Below are positions 13,301-24,925 of a stretch of DNA of 64,000 nucleotides, piece after piece. Position 1 is the first letter of the stretch, and every line of letters begins with the position of its first letter. The notes under the pieces are model-generated. The model had not been told where the DNA came from. It ran no database searches and worked only from the letters and a program-made list of their open reading frames with translations. The position numbers and the translations under genes were made by a program. Origin of the DNA: Pseudoscleropodium purum (Eukaryota > Streptophyta > Bryopsida > Hypnales > Brachytheciaceae); the NCBI GenBank assembly GCA_963969395.1, contig OZ017803.1:16616001-16680000 (forward strand), given 5' to 3'.

Positions 13301-15583
13301 AAACTTCATCTTCTCTTTTTTTCTTGAATCTGCAAACCATTTGAACATTGTTTACAATTGTATTTCTTCTTTTATACATGAGACACCATCTCAACTCCAT
13401 CCTCCAAATGCTTTTTGCAAGTATAGAAATATGAAAGTTGCAAATTAATACTTTAACCTTCTCCTTTCTAGCCTAATTCCTATTTCACTTCTTTTTTTTC
13501 TTTAGGATATTTTGGAAATTCCTCCTATTGACTTCTAGAACTCTTAATTTCTTGATAATTTGCTAGAGAATCAAACAAAAGATGATGACATGGGCCTCAT
13601 CAATTCTTCTAAGTATATACTAAGTTTTGGCATCCCAAATGATCAACTATGCTTAGTTTTGGATTTCCTTTCGTCTTTAATATAAGTCAAACTTTGATAA
13701 AGGGATTCAAATATTTATTAATTGACAAACTTCCCTTCTTCAACCTATGCTTGAACCCTTGCTACAAGAAGTGGATCAAATACCTCCTAGTTCTCACAAT
13801 TCCATTTGAATTTCTATAGAGCTAACAAAAGTTCTAGGATACTCAGTCAAATCACCCTATAGAGTTGCTTAGACATACTTCAATGCTAAGAACACACATT
13901 ATAGTTTGGTTAGACATCTAGGAGTGATTTGGACCTCAAAGTTTAGAATACACCTCTACACATGGCTAGATCCCTTAGAGTTGTTTAAAACACACCCCAA
14001 GAGTTATTTAGACACCTTTGTCAACAACTTAAAACTCAAACCACAAAGTTTGCAACACAACCTATAGGTTTTTATTTATCATACTCTCCTTTATTGGTTC
14101 ATTTATTTTGTTTTTGTTTATTTTTTTCTCAAATTAGATGGCTTGAATCCCTCACTAGATAACATATATGCGGTTTGATTTAACCACATTCCAAATCTAA
14201 TGACCTATTCCAATGCTTAATAATCAGTCCCATCCCTTCATTTTTGCCAATCTACTACCGAATTTGATCTAAACTCACACCAACTAGTTGAGCCCTCCCA
14301 AGGGACTAAAAAGGGTTTTTTTGGAAAAAGTTGGTTGGATTTTACAAAAGGACAAATTGGTTTTAAGAGCAAAGGTTGGTTGGATTAAAAGAGATTAATT
14401 GTATTTTTTGGCAAAGGCTAATTGGATTTATTAAAAGGACCAATTTTTTTCTTTTGAAAAAAAAGTTTAAAGGTGGTTAATAGGATACCAACATACAAGC
14501 TAGGGATTTGAAGCTTGACCATCTCAAATGTTAAGCCACAAAACCACTAAATATAGAAAAAAATGGGTATTAGAAAATTAGGTGCAAGATCAACACTCTA
14601 GCGCATGGGGTGAATATTTAGAAAAGAAAGAACAAAGGACAACATCAAGGTGCAAAGTTTAAGGTTTCTCCTCTAATTAAAAGTAAACAGCCACAAAATA
14701 TGTACTAAATTTTTCAAAACTTCAACATTAACCAAATGTTTTACAAGTCAAGGGCTCAAGATTCTAGAAGGATTTCTCCAAAGAATTGGGAATCCCTTTG
14801 CAAGAAGCTAGTGCCAAACAATTAATATTAGACAAAACTCAAGATTTTAGATAAAATTAAGAAAAACACATGAATGTTAGTAGTCAAATGATCCAAGTCA
14901 TGAGCAACAATGGACACTTAAAGCTTGAAGGTACTTGCTTGTCCTTCCAATTATGCTCCCAAGATACAAGTCAATGATAAAAAAAAAATGCTCAAAAAAC
15001 ACAATGTAGACAATGAAAATGACCACATTGGCCAATACTAAGGCATAGACAAACATCAACATATTTGACATGATAAAATGGGGGTGATTTGAGAGAGGGA
15101 GTGATCTTTTATATTTTTTAAGGCCTTCCCTTCCATTTTCAGCTTCTAGATGCTTTTAGAATTGATTGCTATATTATTAGAAAAAAAGTCAAATCTATTG
15201 CTAGACCACATGGTCTATTTGTCACTTGGGACTCATTGTTTTTTGTTTTTGATTTTACAATTTAAAGATAGGGTTTTATGCAAAATGCCCCTAAAAGAGT
15301 ATTAAGTCAAATTAATTATGTTACATATCAAGGTGATTCAAAATAAAGCATTATACCATAAATTATCTAAAATCCCACATGTAAATAGATTAGAAACCTA
15401 GAAGTTGTAGAAATAGGAAATATTGAGTGAATAGTGTCCAAACTAGCTAAATCTACCATGCATGTAATTCTTTTAGGCTAAATTGCTTTGAGGGAACCCT
15501 AATAAGGTCTCTAAATCAATTTCTAACTTGGATAGGTTTCAATTTTTTCAATTGATCTTGATAAATAGTAGAAACCCCAATTG
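10388..15583. other. Gene desert, decayed repeats
   Basis: AT-rich DNA with no recognisable gene. The segment about 12610-12740 (with GATGTGGCTAAGACC) resembles 47330-47450 in the same orientation and parts of 16620-16830 in the opposite orientation, so these are fragments of one dispersed repeat. Other pieces such as AAACTTCATCCATC recur elsewhere. Purine-rich low-complexity sequence lies at 11450-11580. Confidence 0.5.
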
Positions 15584-16524
15584 TTAACCCTAAATGTTTT
15601 GGACTATGTTTTCACCAAAAATGCTTCAAAATTGCCATTTCTAATACAAGTACAAAATTTTAGAAGAAATTATTTTTGGACACATGTAATCATAGGATCT
15701 TTTGGTAAATTAGTTTGAAAAGATGTGGAAAAATTTTCAGAAATTTCCACTTTGTAGATTGCAAGATACTAGTGTGTGAATTGATAAAGATCTTTTTTTA
15801 AGGCTACAAAAAATCGGGCAATTGCACTTCACAAGGTCACATTTGTATGAAAAAATGTCCAAAATGATGGTTATTCTTTGAATTCATTCTTAAGGCAAGT
15901 TAGACTCATGTTTGAAAATTTTTAGATCATTTGAATATTATAAGAAAACCTTGTTTTAGGTGACAAAGTGGCATCAAAAGGAATAGATTTTAGGTGACAT
16001 AAAAAAAAAAGACCTATGTTTTTTATGTCAACAATGATATCCATTGATGTTATATTGGACATCATTGTTGACATAAAAACATAGGTTTTTCTTTTCAATG
16101 TCACCTACAATCTATTCCTTTTGACATCAATAAACTTTGGTTTCTTATAGTGGGAATTGCACAACATATAGGAAAAAATTAGTAAGTAGAAAAAAGTACA
16201 AAATGATCCAAAAACACTAAGTTGTTAAGAATTTAATTATAAAATTGAAAAATTTCAATCCCAACAATTGTAATTTATTGATAAACATTTGAAAAAAGTG
16301 ATTTTTAAAGAAATTTTTGGGTTGCTCCCTGAGCATTAAGAATTACATATCATGCAATAACTTTTGAACCATGTAGTCAAAAGTTATGAAAAGTGTTGGG
16401 CCTTCTATCTACTCTTTGGGCACATGTTGTGTGAAAATTTCAAAGAAAAACAAATTCCATTTGTAGTGAGCTACCTAAAATTGCTACGTTGTCAAAAAAC
16501 GCAATTTGGTCCTTTATGGATTAA
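15584..16524 (-). repeat. TTAA-ended dispersed repeat, copy C (interrupted)
   Basis: Reverse-oriented copy of the TTAA family. It starts TTAACCCTAAATG and ends CCTTTATGGATTAA. Blocks shared with copies D and E include TACAAGTAC, ATTGCAAGATA, ACAACATATAGGAAAAAA and AGTAAGTAGAAAAA. It is interrupted by the CACTA-type element at 15936-16152; without that insert it is about 720 bp. Confidence 0.75.
15936..16152. mobile_element. CACTA-type foldback MITE inside a TTAA-family copy
   Basis: Nearly the whole 217 bp is an inverted repeat centred near 16045. The ends are TATTATAAGAAA and TTTCTTATAGTG, so one end is the CACTATAAGAAA form and the other differs by two C-to-T changes. The flanking triplets are GAA (15933-15935) and GGA (16153-16155). 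The matching unoccupied sequence in copy D near 49140 reads ATTTGGAATTGTACAAC, so the 3-bp GGA duplication with one later G-to-A change is read directly. The 60-codon minus-strand frame here is not a gene. Confidence 0.85.
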
Positions 16525-19500
16525 TCTAAAGATGACGTGAATTTAAGATGGACTAGTAGAGGATATTTGCACTTTGCAAACCAAAAATGGTATTTCTAAC
16601 ATTAGAGGATTTTTTCACCCTCGAGAGGGCTATGGGTTCCTACATTGTAGGATCGGCTCCGCAAGGGGTTGTAACAGCTCGCTGACTTGGCATGGCAACT
16701 GCCACGTCTGAAAAAAAGAATCTTTTTTTCTATTTTTTTTTCTACATTTCAAGAGTAAAAAGTTTATTTCTTAATTTTTTAGTCGAGAACAACCGTTCCC
16801 CAAAATTGCAAAGGAGGTCAGTCCTCGATGCACCTACTTGAAGCGGCCCTCTCTGAGCCTAGAAATTCTCTAATGATGGAAATTGTGCTATGATTCTAAG
16901 AACAAAATCGGTTTGCCAAGATTCCTTTTGTGTAAAAGATTTCTTATTAACTAGTAATTAAAGGAGATAGTGCAATTTTATTCTCTTCCTTACATGTGCA
17001 AAGTAAAAATATGATCTTGAACATCTATGATGAAATTCCTTGAGAGGTTCCATAGAAACATCTAGAATTTTCAAACTTGTAGAAGATCCTCTTTTGGATG
17101 GTCAACTACCAAAACTTACAATAGAAAATTCATAGAAATTATTCAAGGTGCAATAAAATCTCAATAAAGAATAACATAGATTCTTTTGTTCTAATAACAC
17201 ACTTCAAATTTTTTTTATGACATTCCAACAACTAGAAGTATCCAAACCAGAATTCCAGAAAGATTCTCCCAAACCAACAAAATCAAAGATAATTCATGAA
17301 GTTGACTAGTAGTTTAGGAGCATACAAAATTGGAATGAGGTCAAAGTGAGATCTTTTCTTATTCCCTTGTATCTTCTAAAGATCCTAGTGTACTTATTTT
17401 TTCAAAAAATGTTAATTCCCACAGTTGAATATGTAGCTTTTTCAAGTTTTAAGATAGTACTAGGTTTTGATGACTTTTTCACAAAAGACAAAGGGGATAG
17501 AGGTTCAATCAACCCCAAAAATGTCTTTTTCAATCCAATGGCGCTATCTAATTGTTATTTGGAGTCCTTTTCCAAAAGTTAAAGTTATAGACTAGTATAG
17601 AAAGTTGAAAATCCAAAAATTAAGATAAAAATTTAAACTGATAAGATTACCACTAGGAAAATGATGGCACATAGGTGCTCTTGAGAAAGTATTTGTGGAA
17701 ACTCATTTCTTCTCTCAAAACACCCCTTTTATACCATTTTGTTGGTACCTTGACTCTCTTAGGTCCATTCAATTTGAATTTGGCCATTTTTAAATCAAAT
17801 CACCAAATGATTGTTTTGGGGAGTTTTTAGACTTCATTGTTGTTGTTTTTCAAGATTTCTTCTAAAGACATTGGGTCCCTTTAAAGCTTGTTCTTGTATA
17901 CAATTGTATGCAATTGTTCAGACTAACTTGTTGGTTTTAAATGTTTATTGTAATTTATACTAATCCAAGATTCATCTCCTTCCGTACTTTAGTGATGCAA
18001 CTTAAGGGGACCTCTAGTGTTATGTAAGTTAATTTTTATACTAACTTGGTTTTATTAACATCCATTGTACTAATGATTGTGTTTGTTGAACCAATTTGTG
18101 TGTACTAACTCATCTATGTGTACTAACTCATTTGTGCTAATTAGTGTACACTAATGTATTTTGTAAACGATTGTTATAATAACATTTGTTTATCATTTTC
18201 ATTCTTCCCTATACAACAAAGCTTTGACTTCCAAAGTTTTTGAATAGTTGAGCATATTTGCAAGATTTTCCTAAACAACAAAGCTTTTACTTTCAAAATA
18301 TTAAAATAAACTTTCAAAATTTTCAAAAAATAGCCAAATTATGCCAATTTCAAGTCCTCAAGTTATTCATCAAAGTCTCATTTTTAAATTAAGACTTAGT
18401 GGCCCCAAATCCGAGTTAACCTCCAAGTTTAAAGCCAATCTTGATATTCAATTTCCTACAATTATCATTTTTATGAGTATCAAAAAAATAGAATATATAT
18501 ATATATATATATATAATCAAAAAATCTATTTCAAGGTCCAAATACGGCCTAAACGGCCAAAATCAACAAACACTTGTAATTCTCTACATAGTCTCTATTA
18601 GGAAGAGGTCGGGCTAATCATGGAGCACAATAGAGTGAGCATGAAGTTTTGGTATAGTTAGTTGGGCAAGGATTCTAACCATGACCTGACATGTGGCAAG
18701 CTCTAGGGTGTTGGTTCATATTGGTGCTATTTGTGTTGGTCTTATTCATATTGGTTGCTAAATTGGACTAATTTTTGGACTTTAAAATCATATACATATA
18801 TATAGAAAAAGGGAACCAATAATCCTTGGATTCACAAATTATAGTTAGAAACTAATGAAAAAATAGTGTAGGAGTAGGAGTAATAGAGTAGGAAAGAATT
18901 AAACATAGTCAAGAGTTGCCAAAGACTTTTCCAATGATACAACCAAATAAAATATTGAAAGAGGTAATAGAAGCTAATTAGTTGGTAGGGGACGAGTATT
19001 GATGCCAGAATGGTAGGAGATTGATAAACTCAAAAATGTCTTCTATATACTAGTATAATGGGGGAAGGTGTTAAGTGGTTGAAATCAAGTGTGGATTATG
19101 CAAAATTTGTTAGAGCTTTGTGTGGTCATTAGAAGTTGGATTAGGTAGTTGTTGACTTGGATAGGGAGGCAATAATATTGCATTGTTGTTTTGAACTTTG
19201 AGCAATTATTTCAATTCCAAGTCAACCATTTGAATACCAATAATTGAATAGAATAGTATTAATAGGGAAAAAAGGAGAAAAAAAGGAAAGTGGGTTAGAA
19301 AGAAGGAGAACTTAGAATCAATAGGAAATAGGTTAAAGTTCAACTTCACAACTTGTAACATTTCCATCAACATTAAATGGTGAACAAAATTCAAGGGAAG
19401 AAAAAAAATGGCAAAGGAGGAGGAGTTTGAAGGTGTCTTCAACCATCCTAATTGGTGAAGTATAATTTAAGGTAAGTCACTAAATCCTCTTCCTTTCATG

Positions 19501-19710
19501 CAATTCTCTTAATTAACAACTTTAACCCCTAGTTGAAATAGAAGTTAGATTCAAACTCTTCAGGTTAGATTTTATTTCAATTTTGGCTTTAGAAACTTAT
19601 AGTAGAAGCCCAAAATTTTTTTTAAATATAAGACTTAGAATATAGAGCTAAAATAAGAAAGATATAGACTAGTGAAGTTTAAGAGTTAAAATGGATGAAA
19701 ATTAGTAAGT
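16525..19710. other. AT-rich intergenic DNA with microsatellite
   Basis: 16620-16830 is a slightly richer piece (GGATCGGCTCCGCAAGGGG) related in inverted form to about 47330-47560. A TGTGTACTAACTCAT motif is repeated in tandem near 18100-18135. A (TA)n tract lies at 18494-18514. Frames at 17346-17582, 18341-18601 and 19206-19442 are unrecognised and overlap low-complexity DNA. Confidence 0.5.
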
Positions 19711-20641
19711 TTAACCCCTAAAGGACTAGGTGCATTTTTTGGCTACATAGAAATTTTGGGCAAGTGCATGTGACTAGAGATTTCTATATTTTGGGCCCAA
19801 ATTTTAATAGATAGTGGTAATAAGGAATATCTTTCATATGCATTAACTTTCATCACATTTGAAAATATGAGTAAAAAGTTATAGCCTAATATGTTACTTT
19901 TCATTTGTAATTTGGCAATTTGGACACATAAGAAAAAATCAATTTTTTCTTAAACAAAAATTTGAAATTGGTTTTCTACAGTTATATGTATATAGAAAGC
20001 TTTGAATCATTCCATTTTGATCAATGAGTCAAAAGTTATGAGGATTTTTTGTTTACAGTCAGTTATGTATTTTATATTCTAAAATAAACTTTGAAATCCT
20101 TTATCTTACCCAATTTTCAACAGTTTTGGAAAAAAATAAAATCATAGGATGTAGATTGTTTATTACAAAATTTCAACCATTGGGATTGGCATTTTTCAGT
20201 TCCCTATTTAAATTCTAAATAATTAGTATTTTGAATCATTCTCTACTACTACCTACTTACTATTTTTTTTCTTATATGTTGTACAATTCCAAATGATCTT
20301 AAATTTTTCAAGAATGTGGCCAACTTGCCTTGAAGAATGAATTCAAAGAGTTGCAACCATTTTGGACATTTTTTCATAAAAATGTGACCTTGTGAAGTGC
20401 AACTGCCCTACTTTTCATAAGGCAAAAAAAATGATTTTAGTAGATTTGAATGCTTATATCTTGCAATCCACATGGTGAAAATGTCTAAAATTTTTACCAC
20501 ATGTTTTTGATACTACATACTACAAGATCCTACAGTTAAACATGTCAAAAAAAATCTTTTTCAAAAATTTAGTACTTATACTAAAAATGGCAGTTTTGAG
20601 TGTTTCTAGTGAAAACATAGTCATGGAACTTTAGGAGCTAA
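19711..20641 (+). repeat. TTAA-ended dispersed repeat, copy B
   Basis: Probably the most complete plus-strand copy (931 bp). The left end is TTAACCCCTAAAGGAC and the right end GGAACTTTAGGAGCTAA. It aligns along its length with copy A and, reversed, with copies D and E, for instance at TCATTCCATTTTGATCAATG and ATCTTGCAATCCACATGGTG. No long open frame is present. Probably a non-autonomous DNA transposon. Confidence 0.8.
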
Positions 20642-23251
20642 TCCAAAAGAAATAATAAAGGAAACTTAGGTAGTACTAAGAGTTTAGACCATACAAGTAA
20701 AATTTAGAAGTTAATTTTGAATTAGAATTTTAATGTAATTAGTGGATGAAATTGGAACTACCAATTAGCAAATAAACTTCATCCATCGATAATTTTCACG
20801 ACAAAAGTTCAAACTTTAAGTAACTTAGCATTTTAAATAGAAAAATCTAAACCTTTAAAGAACAAGTTTTAGAAATCTAAAAATAACTAGAAGTAATTTG
20901 GCACCTTATTAAGAGATAGAAGTTCAATCAAGTTTTTTTGAAGTAGAATTAGGAAAAAAGTTAAATTTAGAATCGTGTAGAAGAACTTTAAAGAAGTACC
21001 TAAAAACCTTGACGATATTAAAGGATGAAGTTTAGAATGAGGAATAGATGAAACTAAGTAGAGTCCATTTGTACAAAATTAAATTTAGGATTTAGGTAGT
21101 AAGCTTTAACTGAAACTCATAGTAAAAATTCCAAGTCAAATTTAAATGAGGGGTCACTCATTAGAAGAGGATGGATGAAGTTTGAGTGGATATTTCAAAG
21201 ACTAAACTTCATATGGATATAACTTTTACTAGAAGTGTCAGATTTTCATGAATTTTATGCTTTTAGAAATAGTATGAGATGATCTTTTTATTTAAAATTG
21301 TTAAGTTAGGTCTATAACCTCCTTCACCAAAAATCACAGTGGCTTTAGTTAGTACGGCCATTTGACCTAAATTCACGTTTTGTGTCATGTTTGGTTGATT
21401 CATCTTGCAAGTATGCATTCATTAGGCACTAAAAATATTAATTGCTTGGAAGGTTAAATAGACAATGCCTAGGCATCTAATAGTATAAATTTCATGCAAA
21501 AAAATAAAACCTAGTTGTTAAAGTTTGAATACCATGATTAGGTATTAAAATGCTCACACACGTCAAATTTGTTTATAATTGGTTGAAAATTGATGGAATT
21601 GCCCGTTTGGATATTTGTTAGTATCAGCATATATTGAAATTTTTTGGGCCATATTATTGTTATAAAAATTCTACCCTAATTCTTAGTAGAATATTACTAT
21701 AATCTAGGTAATTCTAAAATTTTATGATATTGGTTAAGGCAATTGACTTACTAGAATACCATCTTTTGCATTCTAGAAAAATCCAAAAAATTTTAAGTAA
21801 TTTCTAAGAAGGTTTCTAACACTAAGTGCAAGCTTGTATTCTAACTTTACATTTTTCACAAAAGGTATGATTTTAATTATCTTCTTTTAAATCTAGTAGG
21901 TGGAGAATCTTTTGACTAGAAGAAAATCTTGATGAATTGATTGCACCATTGAACTTCTACAATTTTTTTACAAAATATGTCTCTTCAATCTTTGTATGCA
22001 TCATTTTTTGTACTACTTGAATTTTTATTTGCAAAGCCAAATTCAAACTTTCTATTTGTTTTTCAAAATGATTGATTACCCTAGTTTTAGATGACTACAA
22101 GTATTTCTAAGTCTAAAAGGATCTCTCTACTATGAACTACTAATTCTCATTTAACTAGGTTCTATGGCTTGCATTTATAGATTTGAGTCAGTTTCTAATC
22201 TAGAATGGCAATCTTGCAATTGTTAGTCCTAGCTACCTCACAAACATCTAATGGAACTCTCAGACAACTAACACATCCTAGAAACAAAGAATTGGAGTGT
22301 TTTAGACACTCATGACTTGTAAGGGTAAAAATATAAAACACTGCATTAATAGGAGCTTTACCAATTACAATTTAACATTATTTTTGTGGGTCAATTTAGT
22401 TCATAAAATCTAATAATAAAATGCAAAAGCAAAAGAATTAATCCTTTGAGAGCAAAGTAATAACTTTGGAACTCACACAAAGTGAATTGGGACACATCAT
22501 GTACTTATGCCACATTTAACTACTTTTGAATTATTTAATGAATTTTGAACAAAACATCGGGAGATCTCTTGATGATAACATTGAAAGATCTCTGGATGTT
22601 TCTATATATTTCTAGGGGTAGATGCATAGTTGAGTGACTCAATTTCTTGTCACATTCTTGAAAATTGTGAACAACTCATTTTCAAACTGATTTATAGGGC
22701 ACTTAAATTAAAAAAAAAAATTGTATATAGTATCTAAGCGCTAGGGACTTTTGATAAAAAGTACATGTGACATATTTGTTGTCAACAAAATTGAAAAGGA
22801 CTTTTTAAATTCCTTTACACTAATTAAATGAATTATAAATACAACATTTCTAATAGAATTTGAACTAATGTTTTTAGAAAATGATGACTTGTAATGTAGA
22901 TCTTTTTTAAGTGTTTGCTATAGACTTTATAATGACTTTGCAAACATTGAATTTCATGAAGTCCTTTTCTTCCAGCCAATATTTTTTTCCAAATTTTTCC
23001 CCTAAAGTATAATAATTTTCAAGGTCTATAAGGTCTTGAAAAGCTAGGTGCTTTTAGAATTTGTTTAGAATTAGTTTCTTGTAGAATTCACTCCCAAGTA
23101 TTTCACTCTCAAACATTTGACTCACGGAAAAAGACTTTTTGGACTTGGACTTTTGCCAAAAATGAACCATTCAACCATGCATCCACTTCTAGATGGTTTA
23201 TACTGATCTCTCAATGTTTTGCATTAACTCTTGATGATCATTTTTTTTCCC
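20642..23251. other. AT-rich intergenic DNA, no gene seen
   Basis: AT-rich sequence with homopolymer runs and short recurring phrases (AAACTTCATCCATC, AAATCTAAA). No reading frame of useful length is present on either strand and I recognise no element boundary. Confidence 0.5.
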
Positions 23252-23254
23252 TAA

Positions 23255-24591
23255 TACTATAAGAACCCCACATTTTTTTGTTACAATCAAACTTTAAATG
23301 CAGCACGTTTTTGTGAACAAAATGATGTTCAAGATTGAAAAGCAATGAGTGGCACAATTGGCATGGACATTGTAGTGAACGTGTCCATGTCAGTGGAAAC
23401 ATTCAAAAAAACGTCAACATGTTTTTTGTGATGTCCAAAAAAACATGATGGTGCCACATCAACAAAGTTTTATAGTTTGACTATGGATAAGTTTGTAGAA
23501 ATTACTTGGGGCTAAAGTAAAACATTAACCAAAGTTGAAAAAAAACAAAGAAAGGGCAATCATATGGTAGTTTTTTGCAAAAATTTAAAAAGAAATTGCA
23601 GTTGGCATGGCATCCAAAGAGGATGATGTTAGTACATTTTTGATACCATTTGAAAATTTAAAATTTTATTTTGATGTCAACAAAAACATCAACTAAGACA
23701 TTAACTGAAACATTAAGATGTTTTTTGAGACATTTAGACATCAAATAAGACAAAGTCATGTTTATGAGGATGCTCATGTTTGAAATTATATTTTCTATAC
23801 AACTCCAAAATTTTATATATCCTATATGGTTTGTCTTCCGTCCTACCATCCACTTGTATAAATAGCCTGTTTTTTCATATCAATATATTCATTCTAATTG
23901 ACTTTTCAAGCCAAATATGATATAGTGTATAGTGTATATTTTATATACGGTATACAGTGTATTGTGTGTAGTTGTATTTTGTAGGGCCTATTTTGTATAG
24001 TACGTGTATGTCTAAGTTGATGTTACAAAATGTTTGGACATCTAAGTTGATGTCTTAAAAAACATTTGGATGCCTAAGTTGATGTTTCAAAAAATTGAGA
24101 CATATTCATTAAGCATGTTTAAGAAGATATTCATTGTGATGTTTCATGTCTTTGTAGACATAGTATAATATATGGCGGATGCTACATGACGTTCAAATAA
24201 ATGATTCTCATGTTACTATTGACGTTTGAAAAAACATGTGTTTTACAATAGATGTTCAAATTGACAAGATTCAAGACCCATTGAGTTGATGACGTTAGCA
24301 AAGGTCCAGATGAAAAAATTGTTGATGTGGCACTGCTTGCCCTGTTGGTACTAACGTGGAGGCCAAGTGGCTGCCACATGGCAACTTTTTATGGCCTTCA
24401 AAGACCATGCTTTTTTTTATGTCCTCCAAAATTTCCTTGAAATCAGACCATGTTTTTTAAAATTTCCCATGTTTTTTGGCATGTCCAACTTGACGCATTT
24501 TTTTAAACATCCTTGTTAACATGTTGACATCCAAATTGATGTACTTACCATATTTTCTACTTGTTACAAAAAATGCAAGTTTCTTATAGTA
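23255..24591. mobile_element. CACTA-type non-autonomous element, 1.34 kb
   Basis: The ends are TACTATAAGAA (left) and TTCTTATAGTA (right), followed inward by related sequence (left CACATTTTTTTGTTACAA; right, inverted, GCATTTTTTGTAACAA). An exact 3-bp TAA lies at 23252-23254 and 24592-24594. A CACTATAAGAA-like end with a 3-bp duplication fits the CACTA superfamily. Inside are subterminal repeats: CTAAGTTGATGT occurs three times at about 33-bp spacing near 24010-24100, and many GATGTY/RACATC motifs occur on both sides. No transposase frame is present. Confidence 0.8.
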
Positions 24592-24706
24592 TAATGACCA
24601 TTATTAGTTTTAGACTTTCAAAAGTCTAAAAGAAGTTAAATGTGACATACTCAAAGGCCACTACTCAATTGGCAATTTTTTTCTTATGATGTTTGTTGAT
24701 GATGAT

Positions 24707-24922
24707 CACTATCAAAAACCTATGTTTTGGGAGACAAGCCTTAATTTTTTAAAATGGATTTTAGGTGATGTTCAATGCGACAAACCCATGTTTTCACTTC
24801 AACAAAAAAGTCCAAAGAACATCAATGTTGAGATAAAAACATGGGTTTGTTGCATTGAACATCACCTAAAATCCATTTAAAAAAATTAGGGCTCGTCTCC
24901 AAAAACAAGGGTTTCTATAGTG
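24707..24922. mobile_element. CACTA-type foldback MITE
   Basis: A 216-bp element made of two long inverted arms. The left arm starts CACTATCAAAAACC and the right arm ends GGTTTCTATAGTG. Both arms carry ATGGATTTTAGGTGATGTTC and CAAACCCATGTTTT. The flanking triplets are GAT (24704-24706) and AAT (24923-24925), a 3-bp duplication with one difference. Size, ends and the TTTTAGGTGA and CC(T/C)ATGTTTT blocks match the element at 15936-16152, so they are the same family. The small frame at 24686-24880 is only its palindrome. Confidence 0.85.
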
Positions 24923-24925
24923 AAT

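Noticed and set aside
24686..24880. 64-codon frame
   Set aside because: It lies inside a CACTA-type foldback, and both arms give similar reversed sequence.
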